The notes beneath the pieces were generated by a model that was not told the DNA's origin, did not search any database, and saw nothing but the letters and a program-made list of their open reading frames with translations. A program made the translations under genes and the position numbers. This document shows, piece by piece, positions 23,416 to 33,367 of a stretch of DNA of 64,000 bases (positions within the stretch are counted from its first letter, which is position 1; the number at the start of each line of letters is the position of its first letter). This DNA is from Caballeronia glebae (GTDB lineage: Bacteria > Pseudomonadota > Gammaproteobacteria > Burkholderiales > Burkholderiaceae): NCBI RefSeq assembly GCF_001545035.1, contig NZ_FCOJ02000013.1, positions 81,658-145,657 of the forward strand. Direction: 5' to 3'.

Positions 23416-25470
23416 TTACTGCGCGGCGAGGACGGCTTTCGCCGTCGCGACAACATGCTCCACCGTGAAGCCGAAATGCTTGAACAGCGCGCCGGCCGGC
23501 GCCGACTCGCCGAACGTGTCGATGCCGACCACGCCGCCTTCGAGGCCCACATATTTGCGCCAGAAATCCGTCACACCCGCCTCGATCGCCACGCGCGCCA
23601 CGCCCTTCGGCAACACGCGCTCGCGATACTCGGCGTCCTGCTTGTCGAACACGTTCGTGCAGGGCATCGACACGATGCGTGCGCCGATGCCTTCCTTCGC
23701 CAGCGCTTCGACGGCTTCCATCGCGAGCTGCACTTCCGAGCCGGTCGCGAGGAGGATGATCTTGCGCGCGGGGATGTCGTCGTTCCAGTCGCGCAGCACG
23801 TAGCCGCCCTTCGCGATGTTGGCGATCTGGATGTCGTCGCGCGACGAGAATTGCAGGTTCTGGCGGCTGAAAATGAGCGTCGACGGGCCGTGATGCGCGA
23901 TCGCGTGCGTCCATGCGACTGCGGTTTCGACCGTATCCGCCGGACGCCACGTTTGCAGATTCGGGATCAGTCGGAGGCTCGAAACATGTTCGATTGACTG
24001 GTGCGTCGGGCCGTCTTCACCGAGGCCGATGGAATCGTGCGTGAACACGAAGATCGAGCGGGATTTCATCAGCGCGGCGACGCGCAGCGCGTTGCGGCTG
24101 TAATCCGAGAACGTCAGGAACGTGCCGCCGAACGGACGATAGCCGCCGTGCAGCGCAATGCCGTTGATGGCCGTGCTCATGCCGAACTCGCGCACGCCGT
24201 AGTTGATGTGATTGCCCCACTGGATACCGGCGTGTTCCGGGTTCGCGTTTTCCGCGTCGCCCGCCGCGCGAACGGCTTTCGACGCCTTCCAGTTGGTGAG
24301 GTTCGAGCCAGTCAGGTCGGCCGAGCCGCCGAGCAGTTCGGGCAGCGCCGCCGCGAGACCTTCGATGGTGTTCTGCGATGCCTTGCGCGACGCGATGGTT
24401 TCGGCGCGCTGGTTCGCGTCCTCGATGATCTTCGCCGCTGCTTGCGCCCAGTCCGCGGGCAACTCACCGCTCATGCGGCGCGCGAATTCGGCGCCTTCGC
24501 TGGCGTACTTCGCCTTGTACGCGTCGAACGCCTTGTTCCACGCGGCTTCGGCGTGCGTGCCCTGTTCCTTGGCGTCCCACGCCGCGTACACTTCCTGCGG
24601 AATCTCGAACGGGCCATAGTTCCAGCCGATGGCCGCGCGCGTCGCCGCGATTTCCTTGTCGCCGAGCGGCGCGCCGTGCGCGTCGTGACCGCCCGCCTTG
24701 GTCGGCGCGCCCTTGCCGATAACCGTGCGGCAGCAGATCAGCGTCGGCTTGTCCGACTTCTTCGCTTGCGCGATGGCTGCGTCGACCGCTTCGACGTTGT
24801 GGCCGTCCACCGCGCGGATCACGTTCCAGCCGTAGGCTTCGAAGCGCTTCGGCGTGTCGTCGTGGAACCAGTGCTCGACGTGGCCGTCGATCGAAATGCC
24901 GTTATCGTCGTACAGCGCGATCAGCTTGTTCAGCTTGAGCGTGCCGGCGAGCGAGCAGGCTTCGTGCGAAATGCCTTCCATCAGGCAGCCGTCGCCGAGG
25001 AACACATACGTGTGGTGATCGACGATCTTCGCGTCCGCCTTGTTGAACTCGGCGGCGAGCAGCGCCTCGGCGAGCGCCATGCCGACCGCATTGCCGATGC
25101 CCTGTCCGAGCGGACCGGTGGTCGTCTCGACGCCCGGCGTCATGCCGACTTCCGGATGGCCCGGCGTCTTCGAATGCAGTTGGCGGAAGTTCTTCAGTTC
25201 GCTCATCGGCAGGTCGTAGCCGGTGAGGTGCAGAAGCGAATACAGCAACATCGAGCCGTGACCGTTCGACAACACGAAACGGTCGCGATCGAACCAGTGC
25301 GGGTTCGTCGGATTGTGCTTCAGATGGCGCGACCACAGCGCGACGCCGATTTCCGCCATGCCCATCGGCATGCCGGGGTGGCCGGAGTTGGCTTGTTGAA
25401 CGGCGTCCATGGCAAGCGCGCGGATTGCGTTGGCCATGAGGGCGGTCTGGCTGGAGGTCGGGATCGTCAT
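23416..25470 (-). CDS. tkt: transketolase
   Basis: A 684-residue thiamine-diphosphate enzyme of the pentose phosphate pathway. The N-terminal part has [17 protein letters not shown] and the ThDP/Mg motif GDGCLMEG...(about 30 residues)...DDNGIS. The pyrimidine domain has [20 protein letters not shown], and the C-terminal domain follows. The start [22 protein letters not shown] at 25470 fits the family; 74 upstream codons happen to be open. It is upstream of gap in the same direction. Confidence 0.97.
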   Translation of the reverse strand: MTIPTSSQTALMANAIRALAMDAVQQANSGHPGMPMGMAEIGVALWSRHLKHNPTNPHWFDRDRFVLSNGHGSMLLYSLLHLTGYDLPMSELKNFRQLHSKTPGHPEVGMTPGVETTTGPLGQGIGNAVGMALAEALLAAEFNKADAKIVDHHTYVFLGDGCLMEGISHEACSLAGTLKLNKLIALYDDNGISIDGHVEHWFHDDTPKRFEAYGWNVIRAVDGHNVEAVDAAIAQAKKSDKPTLICCRTVIGKGAPTKAGGHDAHGAPLGDKEIAATRAAIGWNYGPFEIPQEVYAAWDAKEQGTHAEAAWNKAFDAYKAKYASEGAEFARRMSGELPADWAQAAAKIIEDANQRAETIASRKASQNTIEGLAAALPELLGGSADLTGSNLTNWKASKAVRAAGDAENANPEHAGIQWGNHINYGVREFGMSTAINGIALHGGYRPFGGTFLTFSDYSRNALRVAALMKSRSIFVFTHDSIGLGEDGPTHQSIEHVSSLRLIPNLQTWRPADTVETAVAWTHAIAHHGPSTLIFSRQNLQFSSRDDIQIANIAKGGYVLRDWNDDIPARKIILLATGSEVQLAMEAVEALAKEGIGARIVSMPCTNVFDKQDAEYRERVLPKGVARVAIEAGVTDFWRKYVGLEGGVVGIDTFGESAPAGALFKHFGFTVEHVVATAKAVLAAQ

Positions 25471-25949
25471 GTTGGGTCTGGGGCAGGTCCTGAAATGATC
25501 CGCGGTGCTTCTCTTGCAGTGCTTCTCACTCGAACCGGACCCGCAGGACACCGCGTTTTCAGGACCGGAACGACTTGAAACGACGAGAAACGACGAGGAT
25601 CGGAAGGCCGTCATTCTAACAGACCGGTCCGATGGACACGCGCCGGGAAGGGCGCGAATCCGGTGCGGCCGGGCGTTACGGGACGCGGGCATGTTCCGTG
25701 CAAATCACGCCTCGGCGATTCACGGGAACCGCGCCGCGCCGCGTGCGTCGCAATCGATACAACACTGTCACGACATGATGACAACTCGTGACACTACACG
25801 GTAACGCGCGCCGCCGACGGACGTTCATCTGGCGAAATCGGTCCGACGCGCGGCGTGAAGTGCAAGTTCCTTGCCGGTCCATTGTTCGTACGGGTTCATG
25901 GCAAAATGTTTCTCACTGTGCCATAGCAAGGCTTCAAGGAGTGCTTTCG
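25471..25949. other. intergenic region between tkt and a VOC-family gene
   Basis: A 479-bp divergent promoter region with no recognisable protein. It holds an inverted repeat with perfect 8-bp arms (TGTCACGA at 25766-25773 and TCGTGACA at 25786-25793, 12-bp spacer) and an extra TGACA inside the spacer. This is a candidate regulator site; which gene it serves is not clear. Confidence 0.5.
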
Positions 25950-26363
25950 ATGACCGACCCTCGCCCCGCCGACGTGCCCTGGCTGACTCCCTATCTCACC
26001 GTGCGTGACGCGCGCGTGAGCGTCGCGTTCTATGAAAAGGCGCTAGGCTTCGTGATGCGCGACAGCGTGCACGACGACGGAACGATCATCCATGTCGAGA
26101 TGACGTATCGCGGGCAGTTGATCGTGATGTTCGCGCCCGAAGGCGCATATGGCTCGCAGGCGCGCACGCCGAAGAGCGCGGGACTCATGGCGCCGCAGTC
26201 CTTCTACCTTTATGTCGATGACGTCGACGCCACCTTCCAGCACGCGCTCGCCGTCGGCGCGAAGGCGCTCATCGAGCCGCAGGACCAGTTCTGGGGCGAC
26301 CGCTTCGCGCAGTTCGAAGACCCGGACGGCTATCGCTGGGCGATCGCGCGGCATCTGCGCTGA
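25950..26363 (+). CDS. VOC-family (glyoxalase/bleomycin resistance) protein
   Basis: A 137-residue protein of the vicinal oxygen chelate superfamily, PhnB/YdcJ-like type. It begins WLTPYLTVRDARVSVAFYEKALGF and ends with the FGDRFAQFEDPDGYRWAIARH pattern (here WGDRFAQFEDPDGYRWAIA). Members bind metal in a paired beta-alpha-beta fold, but substrate cannot be predicted. The ATG at 25950 has AAGGAG eight bases upstream. It lies 71 bp ahead of rsmE on the same strand. Confidence 0.85.
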   Translation: MTDPRPADVPWLTPYLTVRDARVSVAFYEKALGFVMRDSVHDDGTIIHVEMTYRGQLIVMFAPEGAYGSQARTPKSAGLMAPQSFYLYVDDVDATFQHALAVGAKALIEPQDQFWGDRFAQFEDPDGYRWAIARHLR

Positions 26364-26434
26364 AGAGCCGTATCGCCGTATCGCCGTCAGGCATCACCAC
26401 TATCCGCGGACCGGACGTTCGCGATCGATCATTC

Positions 26435-27172
26435 ATGCCACGCTTTCATGTCGACGGCCCGCTTTGCGTGGGCCAAACCCTCACCCTTCCCGACGACGTC
26501 GTGCGTCACGTCCACGTCCTGCGCCTGCAAACGGGCGATGCAATCACGCTCTTCGACGGCCGCGGCGGCGAATATCGCGGCGAACTCGTCGATATCGCCA
26601 AACGCGCGGCGACCGCGCGCATCGACGAGCACAACGATCGCGAAGCCGAGCCGCCGTATCGCGTGACGCTCGCGCAAGGCGTCGCGGGCGGCGACAAGAT
26701 GGACTGGCTCGTCGAGAAGGCGGTGGAACTCGGTGTGTCGGGCATTGCGCCGATCACGGCCGAACGCGGTGTCGTGCGTCTTGCCGGCGAGCGCGCGGCG
26801 CGTCGTCAGGCGCACTGGCAGGCGCTCACGCGCGCGGCATGCGAGCAATGCGGACGCAACCGCGTGCCCGATGTCGCGCCGCCGCGCAATCTCGACGCCT
26901 GGCTCGCAAGCCTCCCCGCCGCCGCCGATGGCGAACTGCGTCTCCTGCTCTCGCCGCGCGCCGAAGTCAGCTTCGCGTCGTTGCCCGCCGATCCGCCGGC
27001 GAGTCCCGTCACGTTGGTGATCGGACCCGAAGCGGGTTTCTCGCCCGCGGAAGAAAACACGATCATCGAGGCCGGATTTTCCGCGCTCGGGCTCGGCGCG
27101 CGCGTGTTGCGCACGGAGACGGCGGGCATCGCGGTGCTTGCGGCGCTGGCCGCGCGCTGGGGCGGCTGGTGA
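26435..27172 (+). CDS. rsmE: 16S rRNA (uracil(1498)-N3)-methyltransferase
   Basis: A 245-residue SPOUT-class methyltransferase acting on the 30S subunit. The N-terminal PUA-like part includes DDVVRHVHVLRLQTGD; the SPOUT knot is at the C-terminus with VTLVIGPEAGFSPAEENTI and LGARVLRTETAGIAVLAAL, the SAM-binding motifs of RsmE. Length is typical. It is followed by a good terminator. Confidence 0.95.
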   Translation: MPRFHVDGPLCVGQTLTLPDDVVRHVHVLRLQTGDAITLFDGRGGEYRGELVDIAKRAATARIDEHNDREAEPPYRVTLAQGVAGGDKMDWLVEKAVELGVSGIAPITAERGVVRLAGERAARRQAHWQALTRAACEQCGRNRVPDVAPPRNLDAWLASLPAAADGELRLLLSPRAEVSFASLPADPPASPVTLVIGPEAGFSPAEENTIIEAGFSALGLGARVLRTETAGIAVLAALAARWGGW

Positions 27173-27204
27173 TCGCGCGCGGCTTTTTCGTCGCCGCAAA
27201 CGAA

Positions 27205-27235
27205 AACAGCCCGATGGACGCGCCATCGGGCTGTT
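27205..27235. terminator. bidirectional terminator after rsmE
   Basis: A perfect 13-bp stem (AACAGCCCGATGG / CCATCGGGCTGTT) with a 5-base loop, AAAA before and a T-rich stretch after, between convergent rsmE and the barstar-like gene. Confidence 0.85.
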
Positions 27236-27274
27236 GTTTCCGCTGACCCGCGTGCTCGCGCGGGCCGCGCGCGT

Positions 27275-27838
27275 TCAGACGAATGAATAGAACACGCGGA
27301 AAGCCACCTTCCTCTCCGCCCAGAATTCCGCCGCGTCGCGGAATACGTCGAGCAGCACTTCGCGGCCTTCCTTGTCGAACTTCTGCGCGATCGGCAGTTG
27401 TTCGAGCACGATCACGAAACCCGGTTGCGAGCCGGCCTTGTGAACGAGATCGGTGAGCGAATCGTAAAGCGCGTCGTAGTTCTTGCCGAAGTGCTTCGGA
27501 AAGAGAAACGAAAGAGCGATGGTTTCGAGCACTTCCTGCTTGCTCTGCGCCTGACCGAGATACGCATACAGAAAATGCTGGCCGAGGCGGTTCGCTTCGT
27601 CCGCGAGCTCCTGCACACGGAACGCGCGGATCGACTGCACGATGTTCGGCCGCACGGTGGCGAACAGCGCTTCGGGTTCCTCTTGCGGATGAAACTCCTC
27701 GGGCCTGGTCTCGTCGTCGGGTCTGTTGTCGTGTTCTGTCATGCGTAGCCGCAATACTCGCTGGAACAGGTTGCCATCGCCGGTGGCGAAAAGATCACCC
27801 GCGACGCTGTGGTCGTGCGCGTAGATGTTGTCGCTCAT
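27275..27838 (-). CDS. barstar-family ribonuclease inhibitor
   Basis: A 187-residue cytoplasmic protein whose C-terminal half (about residues 85-185) matches barstar: KQEVLETIALSFLFPKHFGKNYDALYDSLTDL resembles the barstar core that plugs the RNase active site. The first 80 residues are an extra segment (acidic, with EEFHPQEEPEALF) absent from barnase-type barstars; their role is unknown. The start at 27838 is 16 bp after the stop of a secreted RNase gene of the same strand, so it is very probably the immunity protein for that enzyme. Confidence 0.88.
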   Translation of the reverse strand: MSDNIYAHDHSVAGDLFATGDGNLFQRVLRLRMTEHDNRPDDETRPEEFHPQEEPEALFATVRPNIVQSIRAFRVQELADEANRLGQHFLYAYLGQAQSKQEVLETIALSFLFPKHFGKNYDALYDSLTDLVHKAGSQPGFVIVLEQLPIAQKFDKEGREVLLDVFRDAAEFWAERKVAFRVFYSFV

Positions 27839-27854
27839 GCCGTTAATCCCGTAG

Positions 27855-28337
27855 TTAATCCGCAATGCGTTTGAAACTGGCGTAGTGGTCGTCCGAGTAG
27901 TAGCAATCGCCGAGCTGCTTCCTCGGGCCGCCGCACACGATCCGGCGCGCACCGCGATCCCGCGCGCGAGGCGTGGGAACGGTGTATTCGTGGTAGTAGC
28001 CGCGTGCTTGCCGCGGAAGCAAACGCTCGCGATTGCCGAACACGACGCCGTCCTTCTCGAAAGGGAAAGGGCCGCCCGCTTCGATCAGCCGCAAGGTCGC
28101 GACCGCCTGCTTGGGCAACTGCGCAATGTGGACGGTGGCCAGCCCGTCGCGCTCCTGCTCGCCGGTCGCTTGCGGTTGCCGTACCTGCGCCTCACGGATC
28201 GGTTCGGCCGGTGGGACCGGCGCCCGACTCGCCGAAGCAACCGTATCCTGAACGCCGCTTCGAGGTTCATCCTTGCCGCACGCGCCCAGCAGGACGCACA
28301 AGGCGACGAAAAAGGAGAGCGTCCTCGCGCGTATCAC
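27855..28337 (-). CDS. exported guanyl-specific ribonuclease (RNase Sa/barnase-like), putative lipoprotein
   Basis: A 160-residue protein. The N-terminus is a lipoprotein-type signal with VLLGAC (Cys20), then a flexible linker of about 50 residues, then a microbial RNase N1/Sa domain (about 72-157): FPFEKDGVVFGNRE, YYHEYTVPTP, ARRIVCGG and DDHYASFKRI. E117, R131 or R132, and H151 align with the catalytic base, phosphate-binding Arg and general acid of this family. C135 and C145 may pair. No ATG is suitable; I chose the GTG at 28337 (TTG at 28340 is an alternative). The inhibitor gene follows. Confidence 0.85.
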   Translation of the reverse strand: MIRARTLSFFVALCVLLGACGKDEPRSGVQDTVASASRAPVPPAEPIREAQVRQPQATGEQERDGLATVHIAQLPKQAVATLRLIEAGGPFPFEKDGVVFGNRERLLPRQARGYYHEYTVPTPRARDRGARRIVCGGPRKQLGDCYYSDDHYASFKRIAD

Positions 28338-28660
28338 CAAACGGTTGTCCTCGCGTACACCAGAATTCGACGACCATGAAAGATGTAAGGGTATCGCTAA
28401 TGACAGGGCGAAGCAACGTTCGGCGGAAAATCGGAAATTTTTTCTCAGATTGCCAGAAGCATGCAATTTCTGATGATGAAATCGTCCGAAGAATTAGCCT
28501 AACTCTGAGAGATTTTTATCCTGCTCAGGATAATAATTTGCTCGTGGGATTTGGAAGCCGCTGGACGAGTCGCCTCACTCGTCGCCAGCTTCCCGGCATC
28601 GCGCTCCGCCGACGATCCCGCACTTTTGCGCTAAAGCAGACGCCCGTTTGCTTTTTCGCG

Positions 28661-28693
28661 GCGTGCCGTGGAGATACGGCACGCTTTTTTTTT
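28661..28693 (+). terminator. orphan rho-independent terminator on the plus strand
   Basis: A perfect GCGTGCCGT / ACGGCACGC stem with a short loop, followed by a run of nine T. No plus-strand gene is recognisable in the 2.9 kb upstream of it apart from opposite-strand genes. Confidence 0.8.
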
Positions 28694-28705
28694 CGCCCAA
28701 ACGAA

Positions 28706-28731
28706 AACGCGGCGGGAAAACCCGCCGCGTT
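28706..28731 (-). terminator. terminator of maeB
   Basis: A perfect 11-bp stem (AACGCGGCGGG / CCCGCCGCGTT) with an AAAA loop. On the minus strand it is followed by TTTTCGTTT, 22 bp after the maeB stop. Confidence 0.75.
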
Positions 28732-28752
28732 GTGTGTCACATCGAACCGCGA

Positions 28753-31047
28753 TCAGCGCGCGGCCGTCGTGTCCGCCACCAGCAATGCCGTCATGTTCAC
28801 GATACGGCGCACGGTCGCCGACGAAGTCAGCACATGAACCGGCTTCGCCGCGCCAAGCAGGATCGGCCCGATTGCAATGCCGCCTCCCGCCGCCGTCTTC
28901 AGCAGGTTGTACGAGATGTTCGCCGCGTCGATGTTCGGCAGGATCAGCAGATTCGCGTCGCCTTCGAGCGTCGATTCGGGCAGCACTTCCTTGCGCAAGC
29001 GCGCGTCGAGCGCGACATCGCCGTGCATTTCGCCGTCCACGTCGAGATGGGGCGCGCGTTCGCGCAGGATCGCGAGCACATCGCGCATCTTCTGCGCGGT
29101 CGGCGCGTTGCTCGTGCCGAAGTTCGAATGCGACAACAGCGCGATCTTCGGCGCGATGCCGAAGCGCTTCACTTCTTCCGCCGCCAGCATCGTGATTTCG
29201 GCGAGCTGCTCGGGCGTCGGATCGACGTTCACGTGCGTGTCGACGATGAAAATCTGGCGGCCCGGCAACACGAGCGCGTTCATTGCCGCGTAGACCTTCG
29301 TGCCTTCCTTCTTGCCGATCACCTGATCGATGAAGTGCAGATGCCGATGCGTCGTGCTCACCGTGCCGCAGATCATGCCGTCGGCCTCGCCCTTTTGCAC
29401 GAGCATCGCGCCGATGAGCGTCGTGCGGCGGCGCATTTCGAGCTTCGCCATCTGCTGGCTGATGCCTTTGCGCGCCATCATCTTCGCGTACGACTGCCAG
29501 AATTCGCGATAACGCTCGTCGTGATCCGTGTCGACGACGCTGAAATCGACACCCGGCGCGAGACGCAGGCCGAACTTCTGAATGCGCTGCTGGATGACCG
29601 CGGGACGGCCGATGAGAATCGGTTTCGCGATCTTTTCATCGACGGCGATCTGCACCGCGCGCAGCACGCGCTCTTCCTCGCCTTCCGCGAACACGATGCG
29701 CTTTTTCTCCGACTCCACGCTGCGCGCGAGCTGGAACACGGGCTTCATCGTCGTGCCGCTGTGATACACGAACTGCTGCAGATGCTGCTCGTAGGCTTCC
29801 ATGTCCTCGATCGGACGCGTCGCGACGCCGCAATCCATCGCGGCCTTCGCCACTGCCGGTGCGATCTTCACGATGAGACGCGGATCGAACGGCTTCGGAA
29901 TCAGATATTCCGGACCGAACGACAAATCCTGGATGCCGTAAGCCGTGGCGACGATATCGCTCTGCTCCTGACGCGCCAGATCCGCGATCGCGTTCACGGC
30001 CGCGATTTCCATTTCCTTCGTGATGACGGTCGCGCCGACGTCGAGGGCGCCGCGGAAGATGAACGGGAAGCAGAGAACGTTGTTGACCTGGTTCGGATAA
30101 TCGGTGCGGCCGGTGGCGAGCACGGCGTCCGGGCGCACTTCGAGCGCGAGCTCCGGCAGGATTTCCGGCGTCGGATTCGCGAGCGCGAGAATCAGCGGTT
30201 TCGCGGCCATCTGCTTGACCATGTCCTGCTTGAGCACGCCGCCCGCGGATAGGCCGAGGAACACGTCCGCGCCTTCCATGACTTCGGCGAGCGTGCGCGC
30301 GGCGGTTTCGCGCGCGAACAGTTCCTTGTCCGGGTCCATGAGTTCCGCGCGGCCCTTGTAGACCACGCCGGCCAGATCCGTCACGAAAATGTTCTCGCGC
30401 TTCATGCCGAGATCGACGAGCAGGTTCAGACACGCCAGCGCCGCCGCGCCCGCGCCCGACGCGACCAGTTTCACTTCGCCGATGCTCTTGCCGACGACCT
30501 TCAGACCATTGGAAACCGCCGCCGCGACGACGATGGCCGTGCCGTGCTGATCGTCGTGGAAGACCGGAATCTTCATGCGCTTGCGGCATTCGCGCTCGAC
30601 GATGAAGCAGTCCGGCGCCTTGATGTCTTCCAGATTGATGCCGCCGAAGGTCGGTTCGAGCGCGGCGATCACCTCGACGAGCTTGTGCGGATCGGTCTCG
30701 TTCAGCTCGATATCGAACACGTCGATGCCGGCGAACTTCTTGAAGAGCACGGCCTTGCCTTCCATCACCGGCTTCGAGGCGAGCGGCCCGATGTTGCCGA
30801 GGCCAAGCACGGCCGTGCCGTTCGACACGACGCCCACGAGATTGCTGCGCGCGGTGAAGCGCGCGGCGTTGAGCGGATCTTCGACGATCGCTTCACACGC
30901 GAACGCGACGCCCGGCGAGTAAGCCAGCGCGAGGTCGCGCTGGTTGATCATCTGCTTGGTCGGCGCGATCGCGATCTTTCCGGGAACCGGAAATTCGTGA
31001 TAGTCGAGCGCGGCTTCGCGCAACTTCGTATTGGCGTCAGTCGTCAT
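28753..31047 (-). CDS. maeB: NADP-dependent malic enzyme, MaeB type with phosphotransacetylase-like domain
   Basis: A 764-residue two-part enzyme that decarboxylates malate to pyruvate with NADP+. The malic N-terminal and NAD-binding domains occupy about residues 1-430 ([35 protein letters not shown]). The C-terminal half (about 440-760) is a PTA/PTB-like domain ([34 protein letters not shown]) that usually serves regulation by acetyl-CoA. The start [17 protein letters not shown] at 31047 fits the family. Single gene with its own terminator. Confidence 0.95.
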   Translation of the reverse strand: MTTDANTKLREAALDYHEFPVPGKIAIAPTKQMINQRDLALAYSPGVAFACEAIVEDPLNAARFTARSNLVGVVSNGTAVLGLGNIGPLASKPVMEGKAVLFKKFAGIDVFDIELNETDPHKLVEVIAALEPTFGGINLEDIKAPDCFIVERECRKRMKIPVFHDDQHGTAIVVAAAVSNGLKVVGKSIGEVKLVASGAGAAALACLNLLVDLGMKRENIFVTDLAGVVYKGRAELMDPDKELFARETAARTLAEVMEGADVFLGLSAGGVLKQDMVKQMAAKPLILALANPTPEILPELALEVRPDAVLATGRTDYPNQVNNVLCFPFIFRGALDVGATVITKEMEIAAVNAIADLARQEQSDIVATAYGIQDLSFGPEYLIPKPFDPRLIVKIAPAVAKAAMDCGVATRPIEDMEAYEQHLQQFVYHSGTTMKPVFQLARSVESEKKRIVFAEGEEERVLRAVQIAVDEKIAKPILIGRPAVIQQRIQKFGLRLAPGVDFSVVDTDHDERYREFWQSYAKMMARKGISQQMAKLEMRRRTTLIGAMLVQKGEADGMICGTVSTTHRHLHFIDQVIGKKEGTKVYAAMNALVLPGRQIFIVDTHVNVDPTPEQLAEITMLAAEEVKRFGIAPKIALLSHSNFGTSNAPTAQKMRDVLAILRERAPHLDVDGEMHGDVALDARLRKEVLPESTLEGDANLLILPNIDAANISYNLLKTAAGGGIAIGPILLGAAKPVHVLTSSATVRRIVNMTALLVADTTAAR

Positions 31048-31301
31048 AAGGCGGGCTAGCAGTGCGGGATTTAGAATGGAAGCTCGAACGCATTGTAGCG
31101 CCAATCAGACGCAGTTTCGGACCGCGCTCCATGCATTTCGGCTACAAGTGCCATGACTGGAAAACGTCTGATCGCTCCGCCGCGCAAGGCTCGCGGCGTA
31201 TCGCCCGATTTTTTCGAGACACGAGGCAGGCGTTTTGGCGGCCCTTTGCGCAGCACCGCTCGTTTATCTTGCAGCGCACAAAAACCTATCTATCGCCAAC
31301 G

Positions 31302-32300
31302 ATGCTCTCCGAGTTTTCCCTGATCGACCGTTTCTTTGCACGCCGCGCGACGGCGCCCTCGCCACGTCTTGAAGACGCAGCCGCGACCCCGCTCGGCATC
31401 GGCGACGACTGCGCGCTGATCGCGCCGCCCGTCGGCCATCAACTCGCCATTTCGACGGACATGCTGGTGGAAGGCCGCCACTTCTTTGCCGATGTCGATC
31501 CGTACGCGCTCGGTCACAAGGCGCTCGCGGTGAATCTTTCGGACCTCGCCGCGATGGGCGCGGCGCCGCACGCGTTCACGCTCGCGCTCGCGTTGCCGCG
31601 CGCCGACGAAGCGTGGCTCCAGGCGTTCAGCGACGGCCTCTTCGCGCTCGCGGAACGTCACGACTGCGCGCTCGTCGGCGGCGATACGACGAGCGGGCCG
31701 CTCAACATCTGCATCACGGTGTTCGGCGACGTGCCGCAAGGTGCGGCATTGCGTCGCGACGCCGCGCGGCCCGGCGACGACATCTGGGTATCGGGCACGC
31801 TGGGCGACGCGCGCGCGGGCCTCGGCATGCTGCAGGGCGAATGGCGCGCGCCCGGCGACGCCGTTGCCGCCGACTGGCAACGCGCGCTGGAACGGCCCGA
31901 GCCGCGCGTCGCGCTGGGGCTCGCGCTGCGCCGCGTGGCGCACGCGGCGCTCGATATCTCCGATGGTCTCGCGGGCGATCTCATGCATATCCTGAAGCGC
32001 TCGGGCATGCGCGCCGTCGTCGATGCCGATGCCGTGCCGTGCTCGGACGCCGTGCGCGCGCTGCCCGAAGCCGCGCGCCGTCAATGCACGCTCGCGGGCG
32101 GCGACGACTACGAGCTTTGCTTCACCGCGCCTGTCGATGCACGCGACGCGCTCGCCGCTATCGCCACGGCCGTGAAAGTGCCGCTGACCCGCATCGGTAC
32201 AATCGAATTATCCGGCGCGCCCGCCATCGCCTGGCGCGATGCTTCGGGCGCCCCGCTCTCCCTGACGTTGCAAGGCTTCGATCATTTCCATGCAGAATGA
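31302..32300 (+). CDS. thiL: thiamine-monophosphate kinase
   Basis: A 332-residue kinase that makes thiamine diphosphate from thiamine monophosphate. The pattern SEFSLIDRFFAR...GIGDDCALI...STDMLVEGRHF...GHKALAVNLSDLAAMGA is the PurM-like fold of ThiL, followed by ALVGGDTTSGPL and the C-terminal ALDISDGLAGDL. The ATG at 31302 matches the family N-terminus, though 80 upstream codons are open. Its end overlaps pgpA by 11 bp, so the pair is cotranscribed. Confidence 0.95.
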   Translation: MLSEFSLIDRFFARRATAPSPRLEDAAATPLGIGDDCALIAPPVGHQLAISTDMLVEGRHFFADVDPYALGHKALAVNLSDLAAMGAAPHAFTLALALPRADEAWLQAFSDGLFALAERHDCALVGGDTTSGPLNICITVFGDVPQGAALRRDAARPGDDIWVSGTLGDARAGLGMLQGEWRAPGDAVAADWQRALERPEPRVALGLALRRVAHAALDISDGLAGDLMHILKRSGMRAVVDADAVPCSDAVRALPEAARRQCTLAGGDDYELCFTAPVDARDALAAIATAVKVPLTRIGTIELSGAPAIAWRDASGAPLSLTLQGFDHFHAE

Positions 32301-32823
32301 CCCCACGCTCGCGGGCGACTCGACCGCGCCGCGCAACAAGCCGCGTAAAGCGAGCGCGCGCTTCATGCTCAACCATCCGCTCCATATTCTTTCGCTCGGC
32401 TTCGGCAGCGGGCTCTCGCCCATCGCGCCGGGCACGGTCGGCACGTTGTTCGCGTGGGCGTCGTTCGTCGTGTTCAATCCGCATCTGACGGTCGCGGAAT
32501 GGGGCGCGCTAATCGTCGTCGGCTTCATCGCCGGATGCTGGTTCACCGGCTTCACCGCGAAGAAAATGGGCACCGATGACCCGTCGCCGGTCGTGTGGGA
32601 CGAGATCGTCGCGTTCTGGCTCGTGCTGCTGGTGGTCACGCCCGCGACCTTCACCGGGCAGTTGTGGGCGTTCATCGTGTTCCGCTTCTTCGACATGGTG
32701 AAGCCGCAGCCCATTCGTTATTTCGATCGCCGGTTGAAAGGTGGTTTCGGCATCATGTTCGATGATCTCGTCGCGGCGTTCTTCACGCTGCTCGTGATCG
32801 CGCTCTGGCGCATGACCATCTGA
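32290..32823 (+). CDS. pgpA: phosphatidylglycerophosphatase A
   Basis: A 177-residue inner membrane phosphatase that forms phosphatidylglycerol. Conserved blocks are LGFGSGLSPIAPGTVGTL, DDPSPVVWDEIVAFW (metal-binding acidic residues) and FRFFDMVKPQPIRYFD, with GGFGIMFDDLVAA near the end. Three to four hydrophobic segments are present. There is an N-terminal hydrophilic stretch of about 25 residues before the family core. Confidence 0.94.
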   Translation: MQNDPTLAGDSTAPRNKPRKASARFMLNHPLHILSLGFGSGLSPIAPGTVGTLFAWASFVVFNPHLTVAEWGALIVVGFIAGCWFTGFTAKKMGTDDPSPVVWDEIVAFWLVLLVVTPATFTGQLWAFIVFRFFDMVKPQPIRYFDRRLKGGFGIMFDDLVAAFFTLLVIALWRMTI

Positions 32824-32850
32824 GTCTTTTCCATTCTGCGAGAAACCGCC

Positions 32851-33351
32851 ATGCCAACCGACACCGTCGTTCACCAACTTGCGATTCGCGCCGGCAACAA
32901 GCTGCGCGACGAACGGCTGATGCTCGCAACCGCCGAGTCGTGCACGGGCGGCATGGTCGCGGCCGCCATCACCGATATTTCCGGCAGCAGCGCGTGGTTC
33001 GAGCGCGGCTTCGTCACGTATTCGAATCTCGCGAAGATCGAGATGATCGGCGTGCCCGCGACGCTGATCGAGCAGCACGGCGCGGTGAGCGAGCCGGTCG
33101 CGAAAGCGATGGCCGAGGGCGCGCTGCGCAACAGCCGCGCGCAGGTGTCGGTGTCGATCACGGGTGTCGCGGGGCCGGCGGGCGGCAGCGAGGCGAAGCC
33201 AGTCGGAACCGTGTGCTTCGGATTCAGCAATCGTCTGCATACGCAGATCGAGACGCAGCATTTCAAGGGCGACCGCGAACAGGTGAGAACGCAGGCCGCC
33301 GCGCATGCATTGCGCAAACTGCTGGAGTTTCTGGATCAGCGCGAGCGGTAA
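32851..33351 (+). CDS. CinA-type nicotinamide-nucleotide amidohydrolase (PncC)
   Basis: A 166-residue single-domain protein equal to the C-terminal domain of CinA. Motifs: LMLATAESCTGGMVAAAITDISGSSAWFERGFVTYSN, ALRNSRAQVSVSITGVAGPAGGSEAKPVGTV and HFKGDREQVR. It deamidates nicotinamide mononucleotide in pyridine salvage. It follows pgpA by 27 bp, probably the third gene of thiL-pgpA-pncC, and converges on pyrF. Confidence 0.93.
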   Translation: MPTDTVVHQLAIRAGNKLRDERLMLATAESCTGGMVAAAITDISGSSAWFERGFVTYSNLAKIEMIGVPATLIEQHGAVSEPVAKAMAEGALRNSRAQVSVSITGVAGPAGGSEAKPVGTVCFGFSNRLHTQIETQHFKGDREQVRTQAAAHALRKLLEFLDQRER

Positions 33352-33367
33352 AGCCCGCGCTTTCGAA

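Larger units (their letters stand above)
28338..28752. other. AT-rich intergenic region between RNase gene and maeB
   Basis: The stretch 28428-28550 is clearly richer in A and T than its surroundings. It includes a perfect palindrome with arms TTATCCTG and CAGGATAA around CT (28516-28533). No convincing protein is seen; a plus-strand frame crosses the stretch but runs on into maeB. The plus-strand hairpin with nine T at 28661-28693 has no known gene in front of it, so an sRNA is possible. Confidence 0.45.

Noticed and set aside
28400..28840. Possible small protein in the AT-rich stretch before maeB (plus strand)
   Set aside because: The frame continues into the maeB coding region on the opposite strand and has no ribosome site; only the RNA possibility was kept.
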